Source of the DNA: Helicoverpa zea
Taxonomy: Eukaryota; Arthropoda; Insecta; Lepidoptera; Noctuidae
Assembly (NCBI RefSeq): GCF_022581195.2
Contig: NC_061458.1
Span: forward strand, 11,036,001 to 11,100,000
DNA length: 64,000 bases
Reading direction: 5' to 3'
Both the position numbers and the translations under genes were made by a program. The number at the start of each line of letters is the position of its first letter. The stretch's first letter is position 1. Below the pieces are notes generated by a model, which saw only the letters and a program-made list of their open reading frames with translations, searched no databases and was not told where the DNA came from. Of the stretch, positions 32,520 through 44,000 are shown piece by piece.

Positions 32520-33760
32520 CATTTTTAACCGACTTCCCAAAAAGGAGGAGGTTACACATACACATCGATTACTCCGAGGTTTATAGACCGATTTACGTGA
32601 TTTTTTTTTGTTCGACTCGGAATAGCTGCCAGTTGGTCCCATAGTCATCAGGTCAGGATCTGATGATGGAAACCCTGAGAAATCGAGGGCAACCTTCAAA
32701 AGTTGTAGGCATACATAGGGTAAAAACTTGACACTCAGGTGTACGCCTGAAAGCAATATTCAACTGTGAAGATTTGGAGCTGACCTGATGATGGAGACCA
32801 GAGAGGGTCGAGGGAACTCGACAACTGAATATGTAAACTACCTCGTGTTTGGGCTTAAATTATTTGTATTGACAAGACCTATGCAACAGTGAAGGTTTGG
32901 AGCTAACCTGATGATGGAGACCTAGAGAAAGTCGAGGGAACTCGACAACTGAATATGTAAAATACCTCGTTTGGACTTATATTCTTTGTATTGATGAGAA
33001 CTTCCCACTTGTATGGATAGTGACAACTATTCGTATCACTGAAAAGCTTTAAATAAATAACCTTTTTACAAAAAAATTAAACCGACTTCCCAAAACACTA
33101 AAAAGCAAAAAAAAAAACAAATTTTAGGTGCATCGGCCTAGATGTCGGTGGCAAAATTAACTTAGTAACATCCATTAGACACCGACTTCTAGGCTTTTCA
33201 ATTTGCAAAATATGATTTTTGTTAATTTATATAATTTTCATCTATAGTCGATAAGGTAAGAAAATTAATTAAAATTTTCTAGAATTTTTCTCTACAGTCG
33301 ATAAGGCAGGACTCGATGTTAATTTTATTTCCAATAATTATCTTTAGCCGTTTTCTCTAATATTGACAAATTTTTGTATACTAAAGAGAATTTTGATTCT
33401 ACAAAACAAATAATAGTTTTAAAACAAACTAAAAAGTAGAAAATAAATAATAGTTTAAAAAAACTAAAAAACACGCTTTTTATAGAAAAACGAACTAAAA
33501 AGTAGAAAATAAATTTTAATGAATTTAAATTAAGAAAATAGTGTTAAAAATTTCAATGAATATAAATTAATAATAGTGTGAATACAAAAAAAATATTTTA
33601 AAAAAGCGTGGGGTGCTTTTTAAGGTATTATCGAAATGAAAATCACTCTACTCATATCTGTCAATAAAATATTTATAACTATTGATACCATGCACCCCAC
33701 GCTTTTTTTTAAATAATTTTTTTTTTGTATGCACACTATTATTAATTTATATTCATTCGT
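32520..33760. repeat. complex interspersed repeat with internal tandem units
   Basis: It begins with AACCGACTTCCCAAAAAGGA, a start seen in many lepidopteran repeats (a shorter relative is at 38640). It has internal tandem units near 32766 and 32889 (period about 123 bases; landmark GTGAAGRTTTGGAGCTRACC and GGGAACTCGACAACTGAATA). It ends with a block where AACTAAAAAGTAGAAAATAAA occurs twice (33428-33448 and 33490-33512). No coding region was found. The class is unknown. Confidence 0.6.
33556..33756. repeat. imperfect inverted repeat around GCGTGGGGTGC
   Basis: The left arm (33556-33616) ends AAAAAAGCGTGGGGTGC. The right arm (33692-33756) begins GCACCCCACGCTTTTTT and continues as the complement of ATGAATATAAATTAATAATAGTGTG. 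The spacer also tends to pair (GGTATTATCGA with TTGATACC). It looks like a MITE or foldback at the end of the larger repeat. Confidence 0.75.
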
Positions 33761-34126
33761 CACATGGTGAAACTCTAAATTTTAACATTTATCATGTCGT
33801 CAACTCGACACGTTAAGATTTTGATCCGTGTCCAGTCAGTGAAACTTAAATTATACACTTTTATGTGTTCACCAACTCGACACGTTTTAGAATTTAACCC
33901 GATTTCAAGCAAAAAGTACAGTCAACACAAACATCATCGGCCACTGAACGTCCGCTTAGCAAACGGTTGAAACGCGAACATGGACTCCCAAACTACTTAC
34001 TACAAGCATACAAGTACTAGGAAATCATAAGTGCATTGAAGCCAGATGCATTAGCAACTTTTAATAATGTTCTACAATAAAATAATGGTATTGAAATCGA
34101 ATCATTGTTTGTCACAAGTACTAGAG

Positions 34127-34325
34127 TAACCCGCCCCGGCTTCGCACGGGATATCAATATTTCCCCACAATTTAATGGATGTTATTATGCATATAGACCT
34201 TCCTCTTTAATCACTCGATCTACTAAAAAAACTGCATGAAAATCGGTTGCGTAGTTTTGAAGATTTAAGCGTACAAAGGGACATAGGGACAGTAAAAGCG
34301 ACTTTGTTTTATACTACGTAGTGAT
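34127..34325 (-). repeat. dispersed GCCCCGGC-family repeat
   Basis: It starts ACCCGCCCCGGCTTCGCACGG and contains TGCATATAGACCTTCCTCTT, GAAAATCGGTTGCGTAGTTTT and GGGACAT. In reverse orientation this is the same family as 37150-37320 inside the LTR element and the diverged copy in gene D. Confidence 0.6.
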
Positions 34326-35079
34326 ACATAGGCTCAATGTTAAAGTAAAGTTGGTAGGTCATTGCAGCTGTGCTCCTTCAAACCATGTGGTGTTTTCCGT
34401 AGTTCTTAAATAATCGAATCAATCGAAGTTATGTCTTTAGATATCAATTATCTACTTCTTAATAAATTAATAACTGTACGTTGAATAACTTTACCGTGGA
34501 AATAATATCTCCAGAATTTATTTATTGCACCCAGCAAATAGGCAGGCATAGGCTCTTATATAAGTTACAATTAAAAAGTAGATATAGAAAAGATATCTGA
34601 CCTCTGATTTTAAAGGGTGTAACGCTAAATCCTAAAATCATAGATAACTAGATTTTGTGTTTTCTGTATCAGGCAGAAATTATAAGAAACTATATATTTA
34701 TATCTGAAACTAAAATCATTTTTTGTGACAAATGAAAAACTAAAAATTGTGCACATTCTTTTATTTAAAGCGAAAATACAAAGATTATAATTTATCTTAC
34801 GTCATAAATAATAAATAATATTATATATATCTCTTAAGATTAACAGAAATGTATAAAATGCTCGCTCATGTTATACAATTACATATTATATTGGTTCAGT
34901 CTTCGAAAACTTTTATAAGCTATGTACGTGTAGAAACGACCTACTCAGTAAAGTACAAGTACCTATAGCTTTTTTAGGTTTGAGAAAAAAAATAACACAA
35001 ACATTAAATTCCTGAAATTGGTAACGTCGTTTTGCCTAAATCATACTGAAACTTTTTCTTGTTTTGCCAAACTTGATCT
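34326..35079. other. spacer downstream of gene E
   Basis: AT-rich. A minus-strand AATAAA near 34760 is about 320 bases after the stop of gene E and could serve as its poly(A) signal. Nothing else was seen. Confidence 0.4.
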
Positions 35080-38000
35080 TTACAATCTTACAGCTCGACA
35101 TGAGCAGCAAACTGGAATGGAGTAGTCTTTCATCTTGAGTTTATGTGTTTCAGGGTCGTATAGTACTAGACTTCGCGTTGCAATAGTTTCGCGACACTGA
35201 AATTGTTTTTCGAAGTTGTCAAATCCCAAGCTGGTGAAGCATTTGCCTCCGAGGCCAGGTGCGCCGTCAGTATGCCTGAAACACCAAACATGTAAAGTTA
35301 TTATTTACCGTAAGGCTTTCTCTTTTAAAGTGATTTAAACATACATATCTACTGTCTAAGTATAGCAGAAGTAGGTATATCGTTTTCTAGAAGACGTTAA
35401 AGGTTATTTAAACTACTCACTTGCACTGCACTTTCAACAACTTTTGAGGAAAGGCTTTAGCCTGCACGATAATATCAAGATTCGTTTGATTAGGTTCCCT
35501 GTGGCAGTAAACTGATTCCCACTGTAAAACAAATGGATTAAACAATTAAAATCACCCCAGCAGTTATTTCCAACAATTTATATATTTCAGAATGATAATT
35601 ATCTCGTTGTTACAAGCAATACAGGCACGCTTAATCTGTGGATTGGGCAAACAGACCAGGTTGTTGATGTCACTAACTCATCAGAGTTGTTAGATGATAC
35701 TTTGTTTCTCTTTTGGATAACTTTCTATTCTATATTGTAAACAAAGTCTGAATATAGACTATTTTTATCTATATTTTATTTATAAATATGTAAACCCTTA
35801 CCGTAGCTTTGTATGGACAGTTATCATTCTCTAAGTAATCTGGTGAAAATGTATCGTCACTGGACCAATTTTTATGCACGTTGTCGATATTCTGTGAAAA
35901 GATAGTTCCGTAAATAATACTTATGTACGATATCACAAAATGATGTGCAAGTTTATTTTGAGGACATTCATAGCGTTAGTAGTCAATTGACTACACATTT
36001 TTAGAAGGGGTTGATTCGCCCACTTTATAATAACATTTGTAGTGTGCAGCTCGCCTAACCCTATATTTGTAACTGCACACACTAGATTATTACATTATTA
36101 CACGAATTGTTGACTTGAACAGTTCTCTTTTATTTTGCCTACATCACTCCAATACATGGCGACCCTTAGCCAGCAGTTAAAATTTTGCAACATGTGTAAA
36201 ATACGAAAGTAGCTGAATAAATATGAAGAAATACAATTACGAAGAATAGAAGTTTGTGGCGACGAGAAATAAGAAAGGCAAGATTTTCAAGCTACAGAAG
36301 ATTTTCAAGCTACAGAAGATTTTCGACTACAGAAAAAAAAACTCTCACAGAAGATTTGGACGAAGCGATGAAAACAATACAAGAAGACAGAAAAGGATGT
36401 AGCTGCCGGGAGCCGGGAGAATGCTCAAGCCTTATGATGAGAGGATATGCAGGGCGCCGGGAGATAAATTGTACGGGTCCAGTGAGGAGCAGCTGGGAGT
36501 CAGTTCGAGTCCAATGCTGAGGAGTTTATTCACCCGCGCTACGTGAGACGTCATGACCTGCATATACGTTGACAGTAAATACGTGCCTACTGCAATGTAA
36601 GTTTTTCTCCACTTTTGTATTTTTTTTTTTGCGTTATTTGTTATAAAGCGCTGTTTTAAAATGTTATTATTAAGGTCATGCATAAGTACTTTATATTCAG
36701 TTTGAGGAAATTATGTCACAACAATTGCGAGATTTACATGCTAAGTTAAAATATTTAAGAGAATATGTAATAAAACTTGGTCCAAATGGACGTACAGGAA
36801 AGGACATTGTTCCGGCTCCATACATGTTCTGCCTAAGAACCGTTCGAATGGAAAGTGACTTCTATAAACTCTTAAAATTATATGGAATCCTAGGAAATAA
36901 GTTTTCACGAACGGACACTTCAGGAAACTAAAATAATTACGAAAAAAGTTAATATTTTGAGGTTATAAATAAAAAATAACCAAGCTTGCGTGAAATATCA
37001 GAGTAGTATTATCAAACTACACTATACAAAATATCAACAATACTATGTACAGCTCTATATGTTCTCTTCTAGATCTAGGAAAAGACTACTCTACTAGATA
37101 CTAGGAAAAGAGATAGTACCTAGTCAAGTTTAAGATAATTCTTTGACAATGATCATTTTATAAAGTTGCATTTTCTGTCTGTCCCTATGAATGCTTTAGA
37201 TCTTTAAAACTACGCAATGGATTTGGATGCGATTTTTTTGAATAGATAGAGTAGGTCAAGAGGAAGGTTTACACCAAGGTTTTACATTGCCACCGTGCGA
37301 AGACGGGGCGTGTGACTAGTTTTCATAAATGCTTAGAATTTTTATGAAAAACAACTACCTTAACGCTTTTGCTTTCAACGTTACGTTTCTTAATATATAG
37401 TGAATCCACTTTGGATTTGTGATAAAACGCATAAGTATCCAAAATGGAAGAGTTCCATTCACCACAATTCATAAAATATCGATATTATTACGATGGAGAA
37501 TTATTTATTTAAATGATTGTTACTACTTTTATATTAGACAGTTACCTAGCTATCTACATGCCATAAGGCGGGAATCGAACCCGCGGTCTATTACCAAGAA
37601 GGCACAGACCATACTAAAAATGTCATTACCACACAAAATAATTTAACAGTTAAAGTAAGGTTTACCAATAACAATGAAAGAGGTTTTCGAGGATGTGCAA
37701 TAAAAACAATTTTTATATTCAATTAAAGGTTTTTAATCATCAATATTTCTCAATAATATATTATCTAAGAACTGAGCAGGGAGTTCAATTGAATTTTGAT
37801 ATCTCGCCCAGCTTAAATACCAGATAATAGTCATTATGTGGGCACAACAGCCCACTGTTCTACGCCCAACGATACAATTGCAACAGTAACGCCTGATGGT
37901 AGGAGCTTCTTACAAAGTACACAATTGCGTCCAACAGTGCATTGCATCTTATTATGCTCGACTGCTTCAGACCAACACGTCGTACATATAAGGTCATGAG

Positions 38001-41000
38001 CTTCAACCTGTAATAAATAAATACAATAAAACATTAGTAAATGTCAAGTAACTTGCAATTGTGGCAATTGATTTGAAAACCGAGAAATTGTGTGCTTATG
38101 AAAACATAAGTAGGTAGTAACATTCTTATCAAAATTAGAAAAACACTTTCGTAGACCACTTACCATACGGGGAACAGTCCATTGTTGTATGCAACGAAGT
38201 ATATCTTCGTTTTCTAATACTAAAGAACCTCCAGCAGATCCACAATTTATACAATATACTATATTCTGCATCCATTGTTGTAATTATAATACAACTAAAT
38301 TCGATCACAGACACAGCAATATCCGAAAATGCCAGGAAAATCCAGTCCTTTACACACAGCCGAGTCTATCAAGTACGCAATCTAATCGGAGTGCGTAATC
38401 AAGCCAAAGTTGTTAGAATAAAACCATGAAACGCATAGAAAATCATAAAAGAAACGAAAGTCGCAAAGCAATCAAACTGACTTCTAGCAAACCAGTGTTG
38501 CCAATTACGAAAACTATAATCCTACTCGAATGCCAAGCTAGAAATTCGCGATTTCGCTTAAAACATATAGAATACTAGTTTTTTTCTAGCTAGTCAGTTT
38601 AGGTATTTAAATGAATAAAGTGTTAGCAACTTATTTTAATAACCGACTTCGGAAAGGAGGTTCTCAATTCGATCCGTATTTACCGAAATCGCGAAAACTT
38701 CCGAAACTGGCAGCACTGGCTGACGGAAACATTTTATAACGCATCAATAATTGTGACCCAACTTTTTATTTGGAATTTATTTATTTGAAGTGTCCGTGGA
38801 ATACTAAAATATGTTTCAAACAATATAAAAATAAATGAAAATTATAGTATAATTTATATTCACATCGGTTCTTAGGCCAAAATTGAACAATGTCCTTTAG
38901 GTTTTAAGAAACTAGAAGAAGCTGAAAAAGAATATAGTAAATTGGAGTGTATTTTGACTCAACTGAATCAAGAAGTTAAAGATCAGAAGCTAGATAAAGA
39001 ATCTTGTGACATTTGCCAAATATTGATTGATGAGATACGACATAATTTTACGAAAATAAAGAGCTTATTTTCTTTGAGAGATAGTAGTAGTCAAACTAAT
39101 GATAGAGATTTGATAGAATATTCTATCTGTGTTACAAAAATGTCAGACTCATTTGATATTAAAACTGCAATTTCCCTGTTGCCGGTAATGAATGGCCAGG
39201 AGCAGGTGACAAACCAACTTATCGATGGTATTCTTCTTTATAGTTCGCTCATCAATGACGACAGTAGAAGTAAATTAATAGACTTCGTATTAAAAACACG
39301 TCTCTCTCCTAGTGCAAAACTGCGCCTTAAAACTACGTATGCTGACATTGAAAGTTTGGTAGGAGATATTCGCTTTTATTTGTTACCGAAAAAATCGGCG
39401 GTAGCATTACAAACCCAATTATTTAGAGCTACTCAAGGTCGCAGGACTATAGAAAAATTTGGATCTGAGATCGAGGAGTTGTTCGTAAATTTGACGATTG
39501 CTCAGGCTAACGAGAAGCGCGATGCATATGAGGTATTGCGTCCTCTCAATGAAAGGACTGCAATTAAAAGGTTTAGCGATGGTTTGACCGACAAACGGCT
39601 CAGCACTATCATTGCCTCGCGACAGTTTGCGTCCTTATCTGAAGCTATTACAGCTGCAGTAGACGAGCAGTCTATATCTCTCCACCCACAAGAGCAGGTT
39701 ATGCAATTTAGAGCCAACCACAATGTTAAACGCGGAAACAGCAGAGGATTCCGAGGCCGAGGAGATAGGCATTTTTATAACACCAAGAATAATTATAATC
39801 GTAATTATAATTGTTATGAAAATAGCACAGGTCAAGGAACTTCACATAGCGTAAATCGCGGCAAACACTCAGGCGGTCAGCGCCAGCGTCAGCATTTTCG
39901 CGGCCGTCCGATGCGTTATCAGCGTGTTCAGCATAACACGCAAGAGTCCAATGGCCAAGACAACTTGCGCAATGATGTCGCAAATAATAATGACAATTTA
40001 GAGTTTTTTCGTACCTAAACAGTGTACTCATTCTATTTTTAGTTATAATAATTTTTGTGTAGTTAATTGTCAACTTAACGATAGTAATATTGATCTTAGT
40101 TTGTTAATCGATAGTGGGGCTAGCTTATGTGTACTGAAGTATGAATGGTTGTCGCGACATAGGCAGTTATTGAATTTGGTAGAACAGGATAAGATAGTTA
40201 TAAAAGGAATTAGTGGTAATTTAGAGTCTATGGGATATATTTATTTAAATATTACAATTAACCATGTGAATTTTAATCATAAATTTCACATTTTTGAACA
40301 TTTATCTTGCGCCGCAGAGGGGATACTCGGTCAGGATTTTTTCGAACAATATAACGCAGTATTAAATTACAAAGATGGTACACTGACTTTAGAATCCCAA
40401 AACGAGTCTGTTAGTGTTAATGTTAACAAAAATACGTTTATAATTCCACCCCGTTGCGAAGTCATCAAACACATCCCGACGTCACAAAATTGTGATTGCG
40501 TCATTTTGTCAAGAGAAGTTCATAAAGGAGTGTACACAGCGGGAGTAATATCGAAGCCACATAATGGATTTATTCCTGTTAGGATATTAAATACAACAGA
40601 TAGTTCAGTTAGTATAAACACTTCAGAATTAACTGTTAGTTGTCTAGATAACTTTTATGTTTGTAAGTTTGATGACGATTGTTTATCTGTTGATAGAGTT
40701 AGAACTTTACTCGCTACTTTGCAACTACATGCATATCTGAATAAAGAAGAGCAAATAAGCATTGAGAAAATATGTGCCAAGTATGCAGATGTTTTTCACT
40801 TACCAGGAGATACGCTCACAACAACTAATTTAATAGAGCATTCAATCCAACTAAAGGAAGACGCGTCTCCATCATATGTCAAGCCTTATCGATTGCCAAA
40901 AGCGTTGAAAGGCGAGGTACAAAAACAAATAGATGAAATGATTAAAAATGATATCATAGAAGAATCTATTTCAGAGTGGTCAAGTCCTATTTTATTAGTA

Positions 41001-44000
41001 CCTAAAAAGACAGATAGGTCAGGAGAAAGGAAATGGAGACTTGTAGTAGATTATCGCCAACTCAATAATAGGATAAAAGATGATAAGTTTCCGTTACCTA
41101 ACATCACTGAGATCCTAGATTCGCTATCAAACAACATTTATTTTTCAAAATTAGATCTCAGTCAAGGATATTATCAGCTGTCATTAGATGAAAAATCTAG
41201 AAAATATACTGCATTCACAACAGATAGGCAGTATCAAATGAAACGATGTCCAATGGGATTAAAGACATCTCCAAGTGCCTTTGCACGTCTTATGACTATA
41301 GCGATGTCAGGGTTAAATTACAAATCATGTTTCCTTTACCAAGACGATTGTATTGTTGTAGGTAACTGTCTTGAAACGCATAACAAGAACCTCATAAAAA
41401 TTTTGGAATGTTTACGAAAAGTAAATTTGAAGTTAAATCCATTAAAATGTGAATTTTTGCGTAAGGAGATAGTTTATTTAGGTCACAAAATCACTTCAGA
41501 AGGTATATTTCCCGAACCATCAAAAGTATCATGCCTGCAAAAATACCCTGTCCCACAGAATGTAGACGAAGTCAAGAGGTTTGTTGCGTTCGCTAACTAT
41601 TATAGGCGTTTTATTCCAAATTTTGCGGAAATAGCCTATCCTTTGAATGCGTTATGTAAGAAAAACGTACCGTTTGTGTGGAGTGATGAATGCGAGAGAG
41701 CATTTAATAAGTTAAAAGATATACTCATTAGTCCGACTGTACTTGACTATCCAGACTTTAGTGACAAAAATAATTTTACGTTACAAACTGACGCATCAAA
41801 ACTTGGATTAGGCGCCGTACTGTCTAATAGTAATGGCAAGGTAGTTGCATATGCCAGCCGTAACTTGAAACCAGCTGAGACGCGATACCCTGTGATTGAG
41901 TTAGAATTACTTGCTATTGTTTGGGCTGTTCGACATTTTAGACCTTATTTATATGGGAAAAAGTTTTATATAAAAACTGACCACAAGCCATTGATTTACT
42001 TATTTAATATGACCGATCCTTCAAGCCGTTTAACTAAGTTTAGATTATATCTTGAGGAGTACGATTTTGAAATCAGTTATGTCCCAGGACGGCACAACGC
42101 AGCTGCAGATGCATTGAGCCGGATACCTATTACATCCAACAGTTTAAAGGAAATGCAACAGCATGTAGTATCGGTCATAACAAGAGCACAGGCTCGTAGG
42201 TTACGTACTGACTGTGATAACAATGACATGACTACGGAGGTATCCTCTACTTCAAAGCCTGATCAACCTAAAGTAGTGGAAATCCTCAAACGACCTATTG
42301 ACAGCATTGAATTGATTCTATTTTGTAATCAAAATACACTTAAACAGATAGAAAAATTAAAACATTTTAATAGTGATAATGGTAACTGCAAATTCGTGCC
42401 TGAAAAGTCAGCAATTTTTATTATTTCTCAATCGTTGTCTACCGTAAGTGTGTTAACGAGAGAATTACAACGTCTTTGCAAGCAAATCAAAATAAACGAA
42501 CTCGTAATAATTAAAAATAAGCAATATGAACGATTTGTAAACAATTTTATAAAGGAAATGAGTCATTTGGATGGTTTCCCCAAGTTACTTGTTATTAAAG
42601 ATGTGACAAGAATTACTGACAAAGATACAAAGACTGTGATCTTAAATGACTTCCATCTGTTACCCACCAGTGGCCACGCGGGGGTAAACAGAATGTTAAA
42701 TAATATTAGGAAGTATTATTATTGGCCAGGAATGACTAATGACGTATCAGAATATGTAAAGAAATGTAAAAATTGTCAGATTCAAAAGCATTCCAATCGA
42801 CATACGAAAGAGCCAATGATTATCACATCCACGGCATCCACTGCTTTTGAGAGAGTTAGTTTAGATTTAATGGGTCCATTAGATGTAGACAATTTTAATT
42901 ATAAATATATTTTGACATTACAATGTGATCTGACTAAATATGTTGAAGCTTACCCTTTAGAAAAGAAGGATACAGTTTCAGTAGCACGATCATTTGTAAA
43001 TAATTTTATTCTTAGATATGGTATCCCTACAGAAATAATAACAGACCAGGGAACAGAATTTATGTCATCAGTATTTACTGAAATTTGCAATTTATTGCAT
43101 ATAACAAAACTGCATTCAACAGCTTACCATCATGAGACTCTTGGAGGTTTGGAAAATACTCATAAGGTTGTAGGAGCTTATCTAAGGATTCAGTGTGATA
43201 ATAATAAAACAGATTGGAGCGGTTGGCTTCCATTCTGGTGCTTTTCATTTAATACTACAGTCCACTCTGAGACAAAATACACTCCATTTGAATTAGTATT
43301 TGGTAAACATTGTAATCTACCATCTAACATAGAACAAAATTCATATGTTGATCCTTTATATAATCCTGATTCTTATCCTTTAGAACTAAAGTATAGACTT
43401 CAAAGAGCACAAGCTGAAGCAAGAAACAACTTGTTATTTAATAAAAAAATAAGAAAAATGAATTTTGATAAAACTATTAATTCAGTAATATATAAGAAAG
43501 GAGATTTAGTATTAATTAAAAATCAAGTAGGAGATAAGTTAGATAAGATTTATTTAGGACCATACAAAGTCATAGAGGATGTTTCACCAAATGTTAAAAT
43601 TTTAAGGGATAATAAAGCATATATAATTCATAAAAATAATACAAAAAAGTTTGTAACTTAAAATGTCGTTTAATTTTAGTTTTATTGGATTTGTTTGTAA
43701 AGTATGAAGTCTAATAATATTCTGTATTAATTTAGCCTAAATAAAAAAAAAAAAAATTAATAATAATATCATTGTATTAATTGAGTTTAAGTAAATAATA
43801 AAAAAAAAAGAATTATGTAATAATATCATTTTTTTTTGAAAAGGGGGAAGGTGTAGTGTGCAGCTCGCCTAACCCTATATTTGTAACTGCACACACTAGA
43901 TTATTACATTATTACACGGATTGTTGACTTGAACAGTTCTCTTTTATTTTGCCTACATCACTCCAATACACATTCGTGCGAGTTGCATAGGTACACAAAC

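Larger units (their letters stand above)
36038..43970 (+). mobile_element. Ty3/gypsy-type LTR retrotransposon, near-intact, in intron of gene E
   Basis: Length is 7,933 bp. It has identical-length short LTRs, a primer binding site right after the 5' LTR, a leader region of 2.7 kb, gag, pol (protease, reverse transcriptase, RNase H, integrase), a polypurine tract and a CATT target duplication. No env frame is present. It is oriented opposite to gene E. The leader contains a nested dispersed repeat (37150-37320), a SINE-like scrap near 37565, an antisense gene (37834-38271) and a repeat start AACCGACTTCGGAAAGG at 38640. The primer match and 4-bp duplication recall the 412/mdg1 group, but the clade was not tested by phylogeny. 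Confidence 0.93.

Noticed and set aside
36254..36520. 88-codon basic ORF in the LTR element leader as the start of gag
   Set aside because: It consists largely of an internal tandem repeat (FSSYRRFSSYRR), has no capsid features and no clear splice connection to gag.
37545..37640. tRNA gene on the minus strand around a perfect B-box (GGGTTCGATTCCCG)
   Set aside because: The T-arm is good, but no matching acceptor stem or A-box is found upstream at tRNA spacing; it is better explained as a SINE-derived scrap.
43662..43838. env gene after pol
   Set aside because: Only about 180 AT-rich bases remain between the pol stop and the polypurine tract; there is no room for an envelope protein.
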